A stretch of DNA of 64,000 nucleotides from Candidatus Mediterraneibacter intestinipullorum (GTDB lineage: Bacteria; Bacillota; Clostridia; Lachnospirales; Lachnospiraceae), in the NCBI GenBank assembly GCA_019118665.1, contig DWYM01000045.1, forward strand, positions 1 through 64,000, written 5' to 3'. Position numbers and translations under genes: made by a program. Positions within the stretch are counted from its first letter, which is position 1. Every line of letters begins with the position of its first letter. Shown in pieces: positions 5,734-15,023 of this stretch. The notes below the pieces were generated by a model. It was not told the origin of the DNA. It saw nothing but the letters and a program-made list of their open reading frames with translations, and searched no databases.

Positions 5734-7029
5734 ATGGAAAGTATTAAGATTAACAAACTGGAAATCGAAAATGTAAAACGGATCAAAGCCGTGAAGATTG
5801 AACCGACGGCAAGCGGTTTGACAATCGTAGGCGGCAACAACAACCAGGGCAAGACTTCAGTGCTGGATTCCATCGCATGGGCTTTAGGCGGAGAGAAATA
5901 TCGCCCTTCACAGCCGCAGCGGGAAGGATCTACAATCCCCCCAACCTTACATATCGTACTGAATAATGGGCTGATTGTAGAGAGAAAAGGAAAAAACAGC
6001 TCATTGAAAGTGACGGACCCGAGCGGGAACAAGGGCGGCCAGCAGCTCTTGAATGAATTCGTGGAACAGCTTGCCCTTGATCTTCCAAAGTTCATGGAAG
6101 CTTCAGGAAGGGAAAAGGCTCAGACCCTTCTTAAGATTATCGGTGTCGGGGATCATCTGGCGGCATTGGATCAGGAGGAAAATGAATTATATAACCAGCG
6201 TCGTACAATCGGCCAGATTGCAGACCAGAAAGAAAAATTTGCGAAAGAGCAGCCTTATTATTCAGATGCTCCGAAAGAACTGATATCACCATCGGATTTG
6301 ATTAGACAGCAGCAGGAGATCCTGGCAAGGAATGGAGAGAATCAGAGAAAGCGGGAGCAGGTAAAAAAATATGAAGATTCTGTTTTCTTTCTTCAGCAGT
6401 CTGTTGACAGCATGAATGAGCAGCTTGAAGAAGAGAAGAGAAAGCTTCAGGAAGCAGAAGAAAATCTTCGGATCGCCCAAATGAATGCGCAGGATCTTCA
6501 GGATGAATCCACAGCGAAACTGGAAGAGTCTATTTCTAACATCGAAGAGATTAATCGAAAAGTGCGGGCGAACATGGACAAGGACAAGGCGGAAGACGAT
6601 GCCAAAGAGTACAGGAATCAGTACAATGCACTAACCACAGAGATCGACAAAAAACGGAACGCAAAAACAGATTTGCTCCAGTCTGCGGAACTGCCTCTTC
6701 CGGAGCTGTCCGTGAAAGATGGGGAGCTAATCTATAAGGGACAACAGTGGGACAACATGTCCGGGTCAGACAGGCTGAAAGTATCTACTGCTATTGTACG
6801 GAAGCTCAACCCGAAATGCGGTTTTGTTCTTCTGGACAAGCTGGAGCAGATGGACATCCAAACTCTGAACGAGTTTGGGCAGTGGCTGGAACAGGAAGGA
6901 CTCCAGGCGATTGCGACCAGGGTCAGCACCGGTGATGAGTGCAGCATCATTATAGAGGACGGCTATGTAAAGGATACTTCCGGTGTTCCGGTGCAACAGC
7001 CCAAAACATGGAAGGAGGGCACATTTTAA
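5734..7029 (+). CDS. Rad50/SbcC-like AAA ATPase
   Basis: 431 aa with a Walker A motif GGNNNQGKTS (about residues 33-42), a long coiled-coil middle (about 150-300, rich in Glu, Lys and Gln) and a C-terminal half site where LLDKLEQMD stands in place of the usual Walker B LDE. It is far shorter than full SbcC (over 1000 aa) and no SbcD nuclease is next to it. It heads a recombination set with the Sak4-like ATPase and DUF669 protein, directly adjacent (next start 1 bp after the stop). Role probably in DNA end handling. Confidence 0.85.
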   Translation: MESIKINKLEIENVKRIKAVKIEPTASGLTIVGGNNNQGKTSVLDSIAWALGGEKYRPSQPQREGSTIPPTLHIVLNNGLIVERKGKNSSLKVTDPSGNKGGQQLLNEFVEQLALDLPKFMEASGREKAQTLLKIIGVGDHLAALDQEENELYNQRRTIGQIADQKEKFAKEQPYYSDAPKELISPSDLIRQQQEILARNGENQRKREQVKKYEDSVFFLQQSVDSMNEQLEEEKRKLQEAEENLRIAQMNAQDLQDESTAKLEESISNIEEINRKVRANMDKDKAEDDAKEYRNQYNALTTEIDKKRNAKTDLLQSAELPLPELSVKDGELIYKGQQWDNMSGSDRLKVSTAIVRKLNPKCGFVLLDKLEQMDIQTLNEFGQWLEQEGLQAIATRVSTGDECSIIIEDGYVKDTSGVPVQQPKTWKEGTF

Positions 7030-8196
7030 ATGGAAATAACCAGAGGAAAGATCAAGAAGGCAAAGAAGGTCGTAATTTATGGACCAGAAGGAATCGGGAA
7101 GTCCACTTTTGCTTCCCGGTTCCCAGACCCCGTATTTATCGATACAGAGGGGAGCACGAATGACATGGACGTGGCAAGGCTGCCGCGTCCAACAAGCTGG
7201 ACGATGCTCATGGAAGAGATCGATTACATAAAGAAAACTCCCGGAGTATGCAGGACGCTTGTGATTGATACAATCGACTGGGCAGAGCAGCTCTGCGTGG
7301 AGCATATCTGTGCAAAGCATAATAAATCAGGAATTGAGGACTTCGGATATGGAAACGGATATGTTTACACAAAAGAAGAGTTCGGGCGGTTCCTGAACCG
7401 TCTGACGGATGTAATTGAAGCGGGTATTAACATTGTGTTGACAGCCCACGCCCAGCTGCGTAAATTCGAACAGCCGGACGAAATGGGGGCATATGACAGA
7501 TGGGAGTTGAAGCTGGGAAAGAAAACACAGTCACAGACTTCCCCGCTTGTAAAAGAGTGGGCAGATATGCTTCTATTCTGCAACTATAAAACCCATACAG
7601 TCGCAGTAGATGATAAGGGAAAGAAGCACAAAGCTATGGGCGGTAAGAGGGTCATGTACACGTCTCATCACCCTTGTTGGGATGCAAAGAACCGGTATGG
7701 ACTCCCTGAAGAATGCGAGTTTGACTACGGCGTTATTGCCGGAATTATTGGATCGGGAAAAGAAACTGAGAAGCAGGTTACAGAGGCAGATTCTCCTCAG
7801 ACAAAAGCAGAAGAAAAGAAGACACCGGAATTTATGAAAATTCCTGAAGGAACCCCGGAACAGATGGAGTTTGATACAAGCCCATCCGCCGGCAAAACTG
7901 AGGAGAAGCCGCCGCATACTGAACCAGATAAGCCGATTCCAAAAGACAGCGCATTCCATGTGGATGAGCGGATCCCAAAAGCTCTTCGGGATCTGATGGA
8001 AGAGAAGCTGGTATCAGAAGAAGAGATCCAGGCGGTCGTGGCAGACCGCGGATACTACCCCAGGTCAACCCCGATCTTGAATTATGACCCGGATTTTGTC
8101 TCCGGCGTGCTTGTCGGGGCATGGGGGCAGGTGTATGGCATGATTGAAAAACTACGGGAGAGCTATGAAATCCCGTTTGATGAAGATAAGAAATAG
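7030..8196 (+). CDS. Sak4-like / AAA_24 recombination ATPase
   Basis: 388 aa, RecA-like core with Walker A GPEGIGKST (about residues 18-26), Walker B LVIDTIDW, and an AH-containing sensor stretch VLTAHAQLR. Such phage nucleotide-binding proteins (Sak4 type) assist single-strand annealing together with an SSB. The C-terminal third (about 270-388) is acidic and Pro-rich with a short helical end, not found in the shortest family members. It follows the Rad50-like gene immediately and precedes DUF669 by 14 bp. Confidence 0.85.
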   Translation: MEITRGKIKKAKKVVIYGPEGIGKSTFASRFPDPVFIDTEGSTNDMDVARLPRPTSWTMLMEEIDYIKKTPGVCRTLVIDTIDWAEQLCVEHICAKHNKSGIEDFGYGNGYVYTKEEFGRFLNRLTDVIEAGINIVLTAHAQLRKFEQPDEMGAYDRWELKLGKKTQSQTSPLVKEWADMLLFCNYKTHTVAVDDKGKKHKAMGGKRVMYTSHHPCWDAKNRYGLPEECEFDYGVIAGIIGSGKETEKQVTEADSPQTKAEEKKTPEFMKIPEGTPEQMEFDTSPSAGKTEEKPPHTEPDKPIPKDSAFHVDERIPKALRDLMEEKLVSEEEIQAVVADRGYYPRSTPILNYDPDFVSGVLVGAWGQVYGMIEKLRESYEIPFDEDKK

Positions 8197-8210
8197 GAGG
8201 ACATTTATTT

Positions 8211-8651
8211 ATGAGCGAAATGGACAGAGAATTAAACTGGGATGATGAGATTGAGAAGGATAATAGTTTTGTTACCCTCCCGGAAGGAGATTATGATTTT
8301 GTGATCGACCACTTTGAACGTGCAAGGCATTCAGGAAGCGAGAAGATCCCGCCCTGCAACAAAGCACTTGTGTTCTTCAATGTAAAGACTCCTGATGGGC
8401 AGGATGTGACGATCCAGGAAGGATATATCCTTCATACAAAACTGGAATGGAAGCTGTCAGAATTGTTCTGCGGTGTCGGGCTGAAAAAGAAAGGGGAGAA
8501 GCTGAAAATGAACTGGGCTGCACTGCCTGGGCTGAAAGGACGCGCGCAGATTTCCCTTGACGCGGATCCAAAAGACCCGAACAAGAAATACAACCATATC
8601 AAAAAGATTTATCCGTTTGAGGAAAAGAAGTTTGAGGCAGGGAAGTTTTAA
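8211..8651 (+). CDS. DUF669 family protein, SSB-like
   Basis: 146 aa. The opening LNWDDEI, then LPEGDYDF and the end IKKIYPFEE fit DUF669, a phage family that always sits beside recombination and replication genes and is thought to bind single-stranded DNA. Ribosome site AGGAGGACATTTATTT. Its stop overlaps the helicase start by one base (TAATG), so the two are coupled. Confidence 0.85.
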   Translation: MSEMDRELNWDDEIEKDNSFVTLPEGDYDFVIDHFERARHSGSEKIPPCNKALVFFNVKTPDGQDVTIQEGYILHTKLEWKLSELFCGVGLKKKGEKLKMNWAALPGLKGRAQISLDADPKDPNKKYNHIKKIYPFEEKKFEAGKF

Positions 8652-10234
8652 TGGAACTGAGACCATATCAGAAAGAAGCAAAAGAAGCGGTGTTTGAGCA
8701 GTGGGAGAATGGGACCAGGAGGACCCTTCTGGTCCTCCCGACCGGCTGTGGAAAAACAATCGTTTTCGCAAAGATCACAGAGGACTGTGTGAGCCATGGA
8801 GACAGGGTGTTAATTCTGGCGCACCGCGGGGAGCTGCTTGAACAAGCGGCAGATAAGATCGCAAAGGCAACCGGACTGAAATGCGCTACGGAGAAAGCGG
8901 AAGAGTCCTGCCTGGGGAGCTGGTACCGGATCACAGTCGGATCCGTTCAAAGCCTTATGAGAACAACCAGGCTGAGCCGGTTCCCAGAAGATTATTTCAA
9001 TACCATCATCATTGATGAAGCGCATCATTGTATCTCAGACAGTTACCAGAGAGTCCTGAAACATTTCCCCGATGCAAAAGTGCTGGGCGTTACGGCAACA
9101 CCGGACCGCGGAGACATGAAGAACCTGGGCCAGGTATTTGAATCCTTAGCATATGAATATACGCTTCCGAAAGCAATCAAGGAGGGATACCTGTCGCCGA
9201 TCAAAGCAGTAACGATCCCTCTACAAGTAGACCTGACAGGTGTAGGGGTCCAGTCCGGGGACTTCAAGGCAGGAGACTTGGGGACAGCCCTGGATCCATA
9301 TCTGGAGGGAATTGCGCAAGAGATGGAGAAATACTGTCAGGAGAAAAAGACAGTTGTATTCCTGCCTCTTGTAAAGACCAGCCAGAAGTTCCGGGACATC
9401 CTGAATTCCCATGGATTCCGTGCAGCGGAAGTCAATGGAGAAAGCCAGGACCGTGCGGAGATCCTGGAGGACTATGCGACCGGAAAATACAATGTCCTGT
9501 GCAACTCTATGCTTCTGACAGAAGGATGGGACTGTCCGGATGTGGACTGTATCGTTGTGCTGCGGCCGACAAAGGTGCGGGGCCTGTACTGCCAGATGGT
9601 AGGGCGCGGTACCCGGCTTGCTCCGGGAAAGGATCATCTTCTCCTTTTAGATTTCCTGTGGCATACAGAGCGGCATGAACTGTGCCATCCGGCCCACCTG
9701 ATCTGTGAGAATGAGGAAGTAGCGCAGAAAATGACAGAGAATCTGGAGAAAGATGCAGGATGTCCTATTGATATCGAAGATGCTGAGAAAACTGCATCTG
9801 AAGATGTAGTGGCGCAGAGAGAGGAAGCGCTGGCGCAGAAACTGGCAGAGATGAAACGAAGGAAGCGCAAGCTGGTAGATCCGCTGCAGTTTGAGATGAG
9901 CATCCAGGCAGAAGATCTTGCCGGATATGTTCCGGCATTTGGCTGGGAAATGGCACCGCCGTCCGAGAGTCAGAAAAAGACACTGGAGAAACTGGGGATC
10001 ATGCCTGACGAGATCGATAACGCCGGGAAGGCATCGAAGTTGCTGGAACGGCTGGACAAGCGCCGGCAGGAAGGGCTTACAACTCCAAAGCAGATCCGCT
10101 TCCTGGAAGGGAGAGGGTTCCAGCATGTTGGTACATGGCAATTTGATACTGCAAAGAAGCTGATCGACCGGATCGCGGGGAATGGATGGAGAGTCCCGCA
10201 CGATATTATTCCGGCAGAATATAAAGGAGCATGA
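8651..10234 (+). CDS. SF2 DEAD/DEAH-box helicase
   Basis: 527 aa with the ordered superfamily 2 motifs: Q-like RPYQKEA, motif I LPTGCGKT, Ia LAHRGE, II IIDEAHHC, III GVTATPDR, and the RecA2 motifs with VGRGTRLA near residue 320. A C-terminal extension (about 390-527) holds Lys-rich and basic helices. Likely unwinds DNA at phage forks or recombination intermediates. Between DUF669 and the primase-helicase gene. Confidence 0.92.
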   Translation: MELRPYQKEAKEAVFEQWENGTRRTLLVLPTGCGKTIVFAKITEDCVSHGDRVLILAHRGELLEQAADKIAKATGLKCATEKAEESCLGSWYRITVGSVQSLMRTTRLSRFPEDYFNTIIIDEAHHCISDSYQRVLKHFPDAKVLGVTATPDRGDMKNLGQVFESLAYEYTLPKAIKEGYLSPIKAVTIPLQVDLTGVGVQSGDFKAGDLGTALDPYLEGIAQEMEKYCQEKKTVVFLPLVKTSQKFRDILNSHGFRAAEVNGESQDRAEILEDYATGKYNVLCNSMLLTEGWDCPDVDCIVVLRPTKVRGLYCQMVGRGTRLAPGKDHLLLLDFLWHTERHELCHPAHLICENEEVAQKMTENLEKDAGCPIDIEDAEKTASEDVVAQREEALAQKLAEMKRRKRKLVDPLQFEMSIQAEDLAGYVPAFGWEMAPPSESQKKTLEKLGIMPDEIDNAGKASKLLERLDKRRQEGLTTPKQIRFLEGRGFQHVGTWQFDTAKKLIDRIAGNGWRVPHDIIPAEYKGA

Positions 10235-10240
10235 CAATAG

Positions 10241-12508
10241 ATGGAGCAGAGGGCAGATCTTTTAGAAATATTGGACAGCATCCATCCCGCTGATCTGAAT
10301 TATCAGGAGTGGGTCAATGTAGGGATGGCGTTAAAACATGAAGGATATACAGCGACAGATTGGGACCAGTGGAGCCGGGGGGATCCTGCCCGATACCATT
10401 CAGGGGAATGTTTCCGGAAGTGGGGTAGCTTCCATGGATCTTCAGAGCCAGTTACCGCCGGAACAATCGTGCAGCTGGCAATGGATCATGGATGGATCCC
10501 AGAACGGGATCCGGGACATGAACTGGACTGGGAAGATGAAATCAGCCGGGAAGGCGTTGTGATAGACAGTGCCTGGGTAGAAGGAAAAGAAACACATGAA
10601 CCGGCTCATTGGGATCCGGCAAAGGAATTGATCAAGTATCTTGAGACCTTGTTCGAGGCAGGTGAGCATGTCGGATATGTAACGCAGAGCTGGGAAAAGA
10701 CAGACGAAAAGGGTACCCGGTGGCTCCCTTCCCGGGGAAACTGGGATAGAACAGCCGGCCAGCTGATCCAGGAACTGAACAAATGTAATGGAGATATCGG
10801 CGCGGTAGTCGGGGACTATAACCCGGATGCAGGGGCGTGGATCCGGTTCAATCCGCTGGACGGGAAGGACTGCACGAATGAGAATGTGACAGACTTCCGG
10901 TATGCGCTGGTGGAGTCGGATGATATGGAACTGGAGAAGCAGAACGCCCTGATCCGAGAGTTGGAACTTCCGGTCGCCGCGCTGGTATTCTCAGGGAAGA
11001 AGAGCCTCCATGCAATCGTCAGAATAGAGGCGGCCGACATGAAGGAATATAAGAAGCGTGTAGAATACCTATACAGTATCTGTAAAAAGAACGGGCTGAA
11101 GCTGGATACCCAGAACAAGAATCCATCCAGGCTGTCCCGGATGCCGGGCGTGACCCGGAATGGAAAGAAGCAGTTCCTGGTAGATACCAATATCGGGAAA
11201 GAGTCCTGGGAAGAATGGGTGGAATGGATTGAAAGCGTAAATGACGACCTGCCAGATCCAGAGTCGCTTAAATCTGTATGGGAGGACCTGCCGGAGCTGT
11301 CCCCATGTTTAATTGATGGGGTGCTCAGAAAAGGGCATAAGATGCTGATTGCAGGACCATCAAAAGCCGGAAAATCCTTCCTTCAGATCGAACTGTGTAT
11401 CTCGATTGCAGAAGGAAAGCCATGGCTGGGCTGGAAATGTGCCCGAGGGCGTGTGATGTATGTGAACCTGGAACTGGACCGAGCAAGCTGCCTGCATAGA
11501 TTCCGGGACGTATATGACGCCCTTGGATGGAAACCGGAGCACTTGGACAGCATTGATATCTGGAACCTGAGAGGGAAATCAGTTCCAATGGATAAGCTGG
11601 CACCAAAGTTGATCAGGAGGGCTTCTAAGAAAGATTATGTGGCGATCATCATCGACCCGATCTACAAGGTGATCACCGGGGATGAGAACAGCGCGGACCA
11701 GATGGCGAATTTCTGTAACCAGTTTGACAAGGTATGTACAGATCTGGGATGCGCGGTAATCTACTGCCACCATCACAGTAAAGGCAGCCAGGGCGGGAAG
11801 AAGTCCATGGACCGCGCCAGCGGATCCGGCGTATTTGCCCGGGACCCCGATGCCCTTCTGGACCTGATCGAGCTGGAGACCACAGATGCCCTGATGAAGC
11901 AGGAAGAAAACAAGGCAATCTGTCAGGTATGCATCGACTGGTTAAAGCAGTATGACGGGCTGATTGACGGCGTGTCCCAAGATGATATGTGCAGCAGTGT
12001 ACAGATGCTGGATTACTGCCGTGAGAAGCTGAAATCTCTTGATTTTAAGGCGCTAAATGTAGAAGTGCAGAAGGCAGTGGACAAGGTCAAAACAATGACA
12101 GCCTGGCGCATTGAGGGGACGCTCAGGGAGTTTCCGAAGTTCCAGCCTGCGAACCTGTGGTTTGATTATCCGGTTCACAGAGAGGATGAGTCAGGAGCTC
12201 TGAAAGATATCCAGCCGGAGGATGAACGGCCGGCATGGCAGAAAGGCAGCGTAAACAATAAGAAGAGCGCACAGAGCCGAAAAGAGGATCGGAAAAGGGC
12301 TCTTCAAGAGGCTGTGGAGGGATGCAATTTCGGTGAGGTACCGACAGTAAAAGCTGTATCTGAGTATCTTGGAATCTCTGAACGGACAGTTCGGGATCGC
12401 ATCAAAGAGCATGGAGGATATACGATCAAAGATGGTGAGGTACATAAAAAAGTAAAAAAGAAGAGTGCGGGGAAGACTGAAAGTTCAGACATCCCCGCCG
12501 AAGAATAA
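10241..12508 (+). CDS. Phage primase/RepA-like helicase
   Basis: 755 aa replication protein. The N-terminal 80 residues (NYQEWVNVGMALKHEG, DQWSRGDPARY) match the PriCT-2 helical domain; about 150-340 forms a primase-like region (FSGKKSLHAIVR, NPSRLSRMPGV); about 365-560 is a RepA/AAA_25 ATPase with Walker A AGPSKAGKS and Walker B-like VAIIIDPIYK. The last 70 residues contain a helix-turn-helix (VSEYLGISERTVRDRIKEH) that could bind the origin. The final codons include the first hairpin of the GC-rich array. Confidence 0.88.
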   Translation: MEQRADLLEILDSIHPADLNYQEWVNVGMALKHEGYTATDWDQWSRGDPARYHSGECFRKWGSFHGSSEPVTAGTIVQLAMDHGWIPERDPGHELDWEDEISREGVVIDSAWVEGKETHEPAHWDPAKELIKYLETLFEAGEHVGYVTQSWEKTDEKGTRWLPSRGNWDRTAGQLIQELNKCNGDIGAVVGDYNPDAGAWIRFNPLDGKDCTNENVTDFRYALVESDDMELEKQNALIRELELPVAALVFSGKKSLHAIVRIEAADMKEYKKRVEYLYSICKKNGLKLDTQNKNPSRLSRMPGVTRNGKKQFLVDTNIGKESWEEWVEWIESVNDDLPDPESLKSVWEDLPELSPCLIDGVLRKGHKMLIAGPSKAGKSFLQIELCISIAEGKPWLGWKCARGRVMYVNLELDRASCLHRFRDVYDALGWKPEHLDSIDIWNLRGKSVPMDKLAPKLIRRASKKDYVAIIIDPIYKVITGDENSADQMANFCNQFDKVCTDLGCAVIYCHHHSKGSQGGKKSMDRASGSGVFARDPDALLDLIELETTDALMKQEENKAICQVCIDWLKQYDGLIDGVSQDDMCSSVQMLDYCREKLKSLDFKALNVEVQKAVDKVKTMTAWRIEGTLREFPKFQPANLWFDYPVHREDESGALKDIQPEDERPAWQKGSVNNKKSAQSRKEDRKRALQEAVEGCNFGEVPTVKAVSEYLGISERTVRDRIKEHGGYTIKDGEVHKKVKKKSAGKTESSDIPAEE

Positions 12509-12711
12509 ATTGCGGGAAAGCCTTAAAAATAGACATCCCCGCAATGAGCCGAAGAGTGCGGGGAAGACTGAAAACAAGACATCCCCGCGGTGGCGGGGAA
12601 GACTACCCCCCTAAAGGGGGGTAAAATAAAATCCCCGCACTGGGTTACGGGGGTAGGAGAGGGACGGGCCTAAGGCTGCCCGGCCCCGTCTCCCTTCCCC
12701 CTCCCCGTAAC
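12467..12711. repeat. Array of five GC-rich hairpins after the primase gene
   Basis: Four hairpins share the outer stem GCGGGGA/TCCCCGC: A 12467-12498 (within the primase 3' end, inner stem CTGAA/TTCAG), B 12511-12543, C 12558-12588, D 12593-12638 (inner CCCCCC-TAAA-GGGGGG). A larger one, E 12644-12711, has outer GTTACGGGG/CCCCGTAAC and inner GGGCC/GGCCC stems. A 22-bp direct repeat links A (12461-12482) and C (12552-12573). No gene covers 12509-12764. It could be a replication origin, a structured RNA or a packaging/termination site. Confidence 0.75.
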
Positions 12712-12764
12712 GAGGGCGCACAGGAAAAAGAATAATGATTTCGCACGTTAAAGAGGTGAAGTGA

Positions 12765-13151
12765 ATGGAATTTTTTATGGCAATGGTCCCGCCGACTATT
12801 ACGCACCAAGAAAAGCAGGTGCGTGTGGTGAATGGTAAGCCAAAGTTTTACGAGCCACAGAAGCTGAAAGCAGCCAGGGCAAAACTGGAAACATATCTGG
12901 CGCAGCATAAACCAGATCAGAAGTACGAGGGAGCGGTAGAGCTGGTCTCTACCTGGTGTTTTCCGCGGGGGAAGCACAAGGATGGAGAATACCGGATCAC
13001 AAAGCCGGATACAGACAACCTTCAGAAGCTTTTGAAAGACTGCATGACGGCGGTGGGATTTTGGGAAGATGATGCTTTGGTCTGCCGAGAGATTGTGGAA
13101 AAGTTTTGGGCAGATATTCCTGGAATCTATATCCGGGTGACAGCCTTATGA
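12765..13151 (+). CDS. rusA: RusA-family Holliday junction endonuclease
   Basis: 128 aa. The family core KPDTDNLQKLLKDCM (split as KPDTDNL and KLLKDCM, about residues 80-95) with the following GFWEDDALV places the metal-binding aspartates D82, D84 and the distal DD pair. The enzyme cuts Holliday junctions and debranches DNA before packaging. It follows the hairpin array with GAGGTGAAG before its ATG and overlaps the next frame. Confidence 0.9.
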   Translation: MEFFMAMVPPTITHQEKQVRVVNGKPKFYEPQKLKAARAKLETYLAQHKPDQKYEGAVELVSTWCFPRGKHKDGEYRITKPDTDNLQKLLKDCMTAVGFWEDDALVCREIVEKFWADIPGIYIRVTAL

Positions 13152-13357
13152 TGGCAGTCAGGACAGTTTTCAATCTCTTCTGCGACAGCTGGCATCTATA
13201 CCGGAAATACATCACGAAAGCATTAAACGAGGACGACCTGGATGAATTTATCCAAGAGTCAGGAGATCTCTTCCGGAAGTACAGGCAGGATCCATTCGCA
13301 AAGGATCTTCTGCTGGCTGTGACAAATGAGATTGAGAGGAAGGAGAAAGACAAGTGA
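13148..13357 (+). CDS. Hypothetical phage protein, 69 aa
   Basis: Starts MMAVRTVFNLF at 13148 (or the second ATG at 13151), overlapping the RusA stop. Predicted helical and charged, with no recognised domain. Its stop overlaps the next start by 4 bp, so it is part of the coupled early/middle set. Confidence 0.55.
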   Translation: MMAVRTVFNLFCDSWHLYRKYITKALNEDDLDEFIQESGDLFRKYRQDPFAKDLLLAVTNEIERKEKDK

Positions 13358-13620
13358 TAAAGAAAAAGGGCATGACCCCAACTTTAGCGCGAATGACGCA
13401 GATCAGGAAGGACAATATGCTGATCAGTGCGGCTGGGAAAGCCAACATGATCATATCGCTTATGGTGCTTCATGATAAGTTTGGCTATGGAGAGAAGCGG
13501 CCGAACAAGTTCATTGATGAGTATCAGAAGCAGTTGGATGCGTATAACAGTGGATATGTGGAGAGTGTGAAGGACTTTACCGCTGTGCTGAAAGAAGAAT
13601 GTGGGATTGAGTTGAAATAG
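13354..13620 (+). CDS. Hypothetical phage protein, 88 aa
   Basis: Basic N-terminus, then helical stretch (AAGKANMIISLMVLHDKFGYG, about 27-47, given here in two parts: AAGKANMIIS and LMVLHDKFGYG) and an acidic end. ATGA-coupled to the gene before. No family recognised; it lies directly ahead of the Dam-type methylase. Confidence 0.55.
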   Translation: MIKKKGMTPTLARMTQIRKDNMLISAAGKANMIISLMVLHDKFGYGEKRPNKFIDEYQKQLDAYNSGYVESVKDFTAVLKEECGIELK

Positions 13621-13676
13621 CAGAGAAAGGAGCCAGCCTCCTGCAGGGGTAAGGGTATACCGGGCTTCTTTGGAAA

Positions 13677-14486
13677 ATGAAAACGATTTTAAAATATCCA
13701 GGAGCTAAGAATCGGATAGCCGACTGGATTTGCGGATACATACCACCGCATGAGGTGTACTGCGAACCATATTTCGGGAGCGGAGCTGTGTTTTTTAATA
13801 AAGCTCCCTGCAAGATCGAAACGCTGAACGATTTGGATGGGAACGTAGTTAATTACTTTAGAGTTATTAGAGAAAAGCCAGAAGAACTGGGAAGAATGTT
13901 GGCAATGACGCCGTTTGCTAGGGATGAGTACTATCATGCTTTTGAATACAGTGAAGAGGATAATGACGTGGAACGGGCAAGAAAGTTCGCGGTGAGATGT
14001 TGGCAAGGATTTGGATGCAGCAATCTGTACCGGAACGGATTTCGGAGCAGCCAAAGCCGTACAAGCCCATGCACTACAAAAGAATGGCGCAACTTGCCGG
14101 AACGACTTATTGAAGCATCGGAGCGACTAAGAAATGCTCAAATTGAGAATCTGCCAGCGACAGAAATTATCCGGCGCTATAACACAAGCGATGTTTTTAT
14201 GTACGTTGATCCGCCATATCTGCATGGTACAAGAAAAAATTATTTGTACCGTTATGAGATGGACGATGCGGAACATATCGAGCTTTTAAAGTTGGTAACA
14301 AAGCATCCGGGGAATGTGTTGATATCCGGTTACGACAATGATTTATACAACTCGATGCTTGTGGGGTGGAAGAAAGTTCATAAAAAGACCCAAGCAGAAG
14401 CAGGAATACAAAGAACAGAGACGTTATGGATGAATTATAAGTTTGGCCAGATGAGTATCGAGGATTTCCAGGAGGTAATGCCATGA
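13677..14486 (+). CDS. DNA adenine methylase, D12 class (Dam-like)
   Basis: 269 aa. Motif I region LKYPGAKNRIA with EPYFGSGAVFF, and motif IV VDPPYLHGT (about residue 179) define an N6-adenine methyltransferase of the Dam/D12 group, which would use SAM to modify phage DNA, perhaps against host restriction. No matching restriction gene is nearby, so it is an orphan enzyme. Ribosome site is weak (TTTGGA). The preceding 56 bp contain only a small hairpin. It overlaps the next gene by 4 bp. Confidence 0.9.
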   Translation: MKTILKYPGAKNRIADWICGYIPPHEVYCEPYFGSGAVFFNKAPCKIETLNDLDGNVVNYFRVIREKPEELGRMLAMTPFARDEYYHAFEYSEEDNDVERARKFAVRCWQGFGCSNLYRNGFRSSQSRTSPCTTKEWRNLPERLIEASERLRNAQIENLPATEIIRRYNTSDVFMYVDPPYLHGTRKNYLYRYEMDDAEHIELLKLVTKHPGNVLISGYDNDLYNSMLVGWKKVHKKTQAEAGIQRTETLWMNYKFGQMSIEDFQEVMP

Positions 14487-14830
14487 AAGATTTGATTATA
14501 GACTGCTTCGCCTACAAACCCGGTCAGCAGAAGCCTCCACGCCGAAAAGCAGAGTGCACGGCGCTGGACAAGCTGTACTGCAAAGAGGGCGAGTGCAGGT
14601 TTTACAAAGAGCAACAGAATGTAGCGCCATACATCAAAACTGAGTACAACACTCAGAATGCGAGTATGGCGGGTAAGATGATCAGGGCACAGGGCGAGCA
14701 GGTCAAAAGGGTGACAGCAGAGGAGTATTTGATAGACAAGATAGGGAGTGATGCGGATGGACGGATACAATCCAGCAGGATATCGGGCGCTTGCAGCCGC
14801 AGTGGTGGAGCAGGCGGCAAAGGACTATAA
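14483..14830 (+). CDS. Cys-containing hypothetical phage protein
   Basis: 115 aa. Cysteines at CFAYKP, AECTAL and LYCKEGECRFY (first 45 residues) suggest a small zinc-binding head; the C-terminal 25 residues are Ser/Gly-rich and overlap the next gene in another frame by 74 bp, unusually long for this phage. Coupled to the Dam-like gene by ATGA. Confidence 0.6.
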   Translation: MKDLIIDCFAYKPGQQKPPRRKAECTALDKLYCKEGECRFYKEQQNVAPYIKTEYNTQNASMAGKMIRAQGEQVKRVTAEEYLIDKIGSDADGRIQSSRISGACSRSGGAGGKGL

Positions 14831-15023
14831 ACACGCGCTGAAAATTCTCAGCCGACATCCAAACGACATTGAGGCGAAGAAGCTGAAATGTGACTGTGAG
14901 AAGTTCTTCCGTCATGAAATCGGGACATACTCGGATCTTGATGGAGGATATATCATGAGAGGCATCCGGGAAAATATAGAGCGGGAGGACAAACGTGGAC
15001 AGAAAAAGACTAAACAGACATAA
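14757..15023 (+). CDS. Hypothetical phage protein, 88 aa
   Basis: Start taken at ATG 14757 (MDGYNPAGYR) after a GGGAG site; an in-frame ATG lies 9 bp upstream. Contains KKLKCDCEKFFRHEIG and a YSDLDGGYIM stretch; such small proteins often precede the late regulator in Firmicutes phages, but no function is known. Overlaps both neighbours. Confidence 0.6.
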   Translation: MDGYNPAGYRALAAAVVEQAAKDYKHALKILSRHPNDIEAKKLKCDCEKFFRHEIGTYSDLDGGYIMRGIRENIEREDKRGQKKTKQT

